The notes beneath the pieces are model-generated. The model had not been told where the DNA came from, ran no database searches, and was given only the letters and a program-made list of their open reading frames with translations. Position numbers and translations under genes: made by a program. From JAFNGF01 sp964567045 (GTDB taxonomy: Bacteria > Planctomycetota > Phycisphaerae > Sedimentisphaerales > Anaerobacaceae), in contig CAZMLE010000146.1 of assembly GCA_964567045.1 (NCBI GenBank), positions 1-6,209 of the forward strand: a DNA stretch of 6,209 nucleotides, in the 5' to 3' direction. Shown one piece after another: positions 4,381 to 6,209 of this stretch (the first letter of the stretch is position 1; every line of letters begins with the position of its first letter).

Positions 4381-5451
4381 CTAAAGTAGCTCTGTTGCTC
4401 TGGGGAAACTGCCCAATATTGAAAGCTGCAGACAATGCTTGCGAGCTTCTTCCAGCGCCTCTTGAACCTGCTTGTCAACTCTGTGTCCTACGAAATCGAC
4501 GAAGAAGTAGTATTCCCACTGCCTTTTCTTGCTGGGCCTGGACTCAATATTGGTCAGGTTTACATTGTACTGCTTGAAGACATCTAGCACGTCCGCAAGG
4601 GCTCCCGCCTTGTGAGCGGTACTAAAGAATATGGCGGTCTTATCTTCGCCGGTTGGTTTTGCGTCTTCCCGGCTGACCACCAGAAATCTGGTCATATTGT
4701 TGGCCACATCCTCGATATTTTCGCAGACAATCTTCAGGGCATACAGTTCCGCAGCGACCTTGGAGCCGATCGCAGCGGCTGCCGGCTCTTCCGCCGCCAT
4801 TTGGGCTGCCTTGGCAGTGGAGGCCACCGGAATAGTTTGCGCGTCCTTAAAAGTGGCGCTTAGCCAGTTCCGGCACTGAGCGAACACTTCCGGCTTGGAG
4901 TAAATCTTTTGAATCTCTTGCAGCGAGCAATTGGCCAGCAGATTGTGGTGAATCGCCATTAATACTTCCGAGCAGACCTTTACATCGGAATCTACCAGCG
5001 CATCGAGCGTTTCGATTACTCCGCCACCAATTGAGTTTTCTATCGGCACAAGGCCCACGTCACAGTGGCCCTTGCTAATCTCATCGAAGATGCTTCTTAT
5101 GTCCGCCAGCGGCTCGTATTCGACGCTCTGACCGAACTTCAGCATGGCAGCCGTGTGGCTGAAACTGCCGCGCGGCCCCAGATACCCGACCCGCAACGGC
5201 TTTTCCAGCACAAAAGAGCCGCTCATCAGCTCACGCCAGATGGCTACCAGGCACTTATCGGGCAGCGGACCCTTGTTGGCCTGAACAATCTTGGCAAAGA
5301 CTTGCTTCTCGCGATCCGGCGAGTAGACAGGCCTATCGGTTTTGTTCTTAAGTTTACCTATCTCTATCACTACGCGGGCACGCTCGTTGAGCAACTGCAC
5401 CAGTTGATAGTCGATTTCGTCTATGCGTTTTCTCAGTTCTTCCAGGGACAT
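4381..5451 (-). CDS. pheA: Bifunctional chorismate mutase / prephenate dehydratase (P-protein)
   Basis: The protein converts chorismate to prephenate and then to phenylpyruvate, the committed route to phenylalanine. It has 356 residues in three parts. An AroQ-type chorismate mutase spans about 1-85 (LEELRKRIDEIDYQLVQLLNERA, later the helix with SPDREKQVF). The prephenate dehydratase domain spans about 86-265, with VGYLGPRGSFSHTAA (88-102), VPIENSIGGGV (135-145) and the catalytic TRF at 254-256 in NNMTRFLVV. An ACT regulatory domain spans about 272-350, with GALADVLDVFKQYNVNLTNI (283-302) and ESRP (303-306), the usual phenylalanine-binding site, so feedback inhibition by phenylalanine is expected. 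ATG 5451 fits the family start, but no Shine-Dalgarno is evident. It is the first gene of the minus-strand group and shares a divergent promoter region with ogt. Confidence 0.96.
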   Translation of the reverse strand: MSLEELRKRIDEIDYQLVQLLNERARVVIEIGKLKNKTDRPVYSPDREKQVFAKIVQANKGPLPDKCLVAIWRELMSGSFVLEKPLRVGYLGPRGSFSHTAAMLKFGQSVEYEPLADIRSIFDEISKGHCDVGLVPIENSIGGGVIETLDALVDSDVKVCSEVLMAIHHNLLANCSLQEIQKIYSKPEVFAQCRNWLSATFKDAQTIPVASTAKAAQMAAEEPAAAAIGSKVAAELYALKIVCENIEDVANNMTRFLVVSREDAKPTGEDKTAIFFSTAHKAGALADVLDVFKQYNVNLTNIESRPSKKRQWEYYFFVDFVGHRVDKQVQEALEEARKHCLQLSILGSFPRATELL

Positions 5452-5488
5452 AAACGAAGGTCTGCACCCTAAGCACTAGTGTGTTTAG

Positions 5489-5509
5489 CCGTCGCCGGCA
5501 CGGCGACGG
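5489..5509. promoter_or_regulatory. GC-rich hairpin in the pheA leader
   Basis: CCGTCGCCG (5489-5497) and CGGCGACGG (5501-5509) form a perfect 9-bp stem with a 3-nt loop. Outer GTTT/AAAC (5483-5486 and 5511-5514) can extend it past a 2-nt internal mismatch. On either strand no T-run follows, so it is not a standard terminator. It would sit in the pheA mRNA leader. No phenylalanine-rich leader peptide was found, so classic attenuation is unsupported. It could also be a protein-binding inverted repeat between the two divergent genes. Confidence 0.5.
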
Positions 5510-5529
5510 TCAAACCATAAAATAAGAAC

Positions 5530-5557
5530 AGATAACACAATTTTGGCCTTGCGTCAA
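5530..5557 (-). promoter_or_regulatory. Putative sigma70-type promoter of pheA
   Basis: On the minus strand TTGACG (complement of 5552-5557) is followed after 16 bases by TTATCT (complement of 5530-5535), preceded by TGTG. Five of six bases match the -35 consensus; the -10 is weaker. It predicts a leader of roughly 70 nt containing the GC-rich hairpin. Confidence 0.45.
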
Positions 5558-5581
5558 CAAATTTGCGGTATTAGATAGAAT
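5549..5581 (+). promoter_or_regulatory. Weak candidate promoter of ogt
   Basis: TAGAAT (5576-5581) resembles a -10 box, but a good -35 at normal spacing is missing; TTGCGT (5549-5554) is 21 bases upstream of it. It overlaps the pheA -35 on the other strand, so the two promoters may compete. A GGAG at 5591-5594 is the likely ogt Shine-Dalgarno, with a long 12-base spacing. Confidence 0.25.
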
Positions 5582-5606
5582 ATTTTGGACGGAGAGCACC
5601 GCAAAA

Positions 5607-6131
5607 ATGCGTGATGAATCACTAAAATATACGACCTTCAAAACAAGCTGGGGCTATTTCGGGCTGGCTGGTAGCGACTGCACGCTCTTTCGAACCTGCC
5701 TGCCTATGCGCGACCGCCAAAAGGCGGAAAGTTGCCTGCTCAAAGACCTGCCAGCCGCTCAATATGACAGGGATTATTTCAGGCCGCTTCAAGAGCAAGT
5801 AATTGCCTATTTTGAAGGTGGTCGCGTAGATTTCAGCCCGGATATCCCCATCCTGCTTGAAGGACTTAGCTGCTTTACCCGCCTGGTCCTGGCAGCGTGC
5901 CGACAGATAAGATTCGGCGAGGTGGTGACTTACTCTGGATTGGCAAAAAAAACACGCCGACCCCGGACTGCCAGAGCTGTAGGCAATGTCCTGGCCAGAA
6001 ATCCGCTGCCCTTGATTATCCCGTGCCATCGTGTCATCCGCAGCGATGGCAAAATGGGTGGTTTCTCCGCGCCCGGCGGAACAACTATGAAGAAACGCCT
6101 GCTTGAGCTTGAACGACCGAACGCGGGCTAA
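5607..6131 (+). CDS. ogt: Methylated-DNA--[protein]-cysteine S-methyltransferase
   Basis: This suicide DNA-repair protein moves the alkyl group from O6-alkylguanine (and O4-alkylthymine) to its own cysteine. The 174 residues match Ogt length, with no Ada regulatory domain. The N-terminal half (1-85) is the divergent RNase H-like domain. The C-terminal half has the DNA-binding helix-turn-helix FGEVVTYSGLAKKTRRP (103-119). Within RAVGNVLARNP, Arg123 is the expected arginine finger and Asn132 the hinge. IPCHRV (138-143) holds the acceptor Cys140, followed by GGFSAPGGTTMKKRLLELE (151-169). The gene is divergent from pheA and ends in TAATGA. Its position next to unrelated housekeeping genes tells little about its regulation. 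Confidence 0.96.
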   Translation: MRDESLKYTTFKTSWGYFGLAGSDCTLFRTCLPMRDRQKAESCLLKDLPAAQYDRDYFRPLQEQVIAYFEGGRVDFSPDIPILLEGLSCFTRLVLAACRQIRFGEVVTYSGLAKKTRRPRTARAVGNVLARNPLPLIIPCHRVIRSDGKMGGFSAPGGTTMKKRLLELERPNAG

Positions 6132-6157
6132 TGACCACTCTCATTTGAAGTTTTTAT

Positions 6158-6186
6158 TTGCCAGAATTTGGCCGATACTTTATAAT
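6158..6186 (+). promoter_or_regulatory. Strong sigma70-like promoter for a gene beyond the window
   Basis: TTGCCA (6158-6163), a 17-base spacer and a perfect TATAAT (6181-6186) are seen just after ogt. TTGCCA is also half of an inverted repeat with TGGCAA (6187-6192), which would span the promoter and could be an operator or a chance overlap. Bases 6132-6157 show nothing else recognisable, and no start codon appears before the window ends. Confidence 0.55.
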
Positions 6187-6209
6187 TGGCAATAAAAGAG
6201 GTACAAAAA

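Noticed and set aside
5452..5523. Phenylalanine leader peptide and attenuator upstream of pheA
   Set aside because: The only short frame in the leader (ATG GTT TGA) has no phenylalanine codons, and the hairpin has no following T-run.
5622..6029. Minus-strand open frame opposite ogt, and similar frames opposite pheA (for example 5065-5472 plus)
   Set aside because: They are shadows of genes with complete catalytic motifs and have no recognisable protein features.

Overview
The window is about 6.2 kb of bacterial chromosome made almost entirely of housekeeping genes. Eight consecutive genes lie on the minus strand. In transcription order they are pheA (chorismate mutase/prephenate dehydratase), tpiA, secG, yicC, gmk, rpoZ, coaC and a 3'-truncated coaB. 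One divergent plus-strand gene follows, an Ogt-type O6-alkylguanine-DNA alkyltransferase. The order yicC-gmk-rpoZ-coaBC and the tpiA-secG pair are widespread bacterial arrangements. The intermediate G+C content, many non-coding palindromes and short tandem repeats suggest an uncultured environmental lineage. My best guess is Planctomycetota (Phycisphaerae-like), held with low to moderate confidence because it rests on general sequence character and not on a marker gene.

Layout: 1-385 is the 5' part of coaB (minus). 438-1052 is coaC. 1045-1326 is rpoZ and 1326-1913 is gmk, which overlap their neighbours by a few bases and look translationally coupled. 1914-2035 is a palindromic spacer. 2036-2920 is yicC. 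2921-3006 is a second palindromic spacer. 3007-3390 is secG. 3391-3609 is a gene-free spacer filled with degenerate ATCAGG-type repeats. 3610-4371 is tpiA and 4381-5451 is pheA. 5452-5606 is the divergent promoter region. 5607-6131 is ogt. 6132-6209 carries a near-consensus sigma70 promoter for a gene beyond the window.

The genes cover central functions: phenylalanine synthesis (pheA), glycolysis (tpiA), protein export (secG), RNA metabolism (yicC), GMP phosphorylation (gmk), the RNA polymerase omega subunit (rpoZ) and coenzyme A synthesis (coaC, coaB). They look like two or three overlapping transcription units: pheA-tpiA-(secG), then yicC, then gmk-rpoZ-coaC-coaB.

The unusual content is the repeats. 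First, a two-hairpin element occurs three times, always in the same orientation and always ending 10-25 nt before a start codon. Two copies share 40 identical bases. One copy supplies the end of coaC, and another holds a further palindrome in its loop. Second, tandem arrays with a 7-bp (or alternating 7/8-bp) period and unrelated unit sequences occur in coaB, in coaC and in the secG-tpiA spacer. In the two coa genes they are translated in frame within loops of conserved enzymes. Third, coaC and coaB are in different frames. Both frames are open across the junction, and the loss of one base from a 7-A run there would fuse them into the usual bifunctional CoaBC. I see no CRISPR array, defence island, transposase, tRNA or rRNA.
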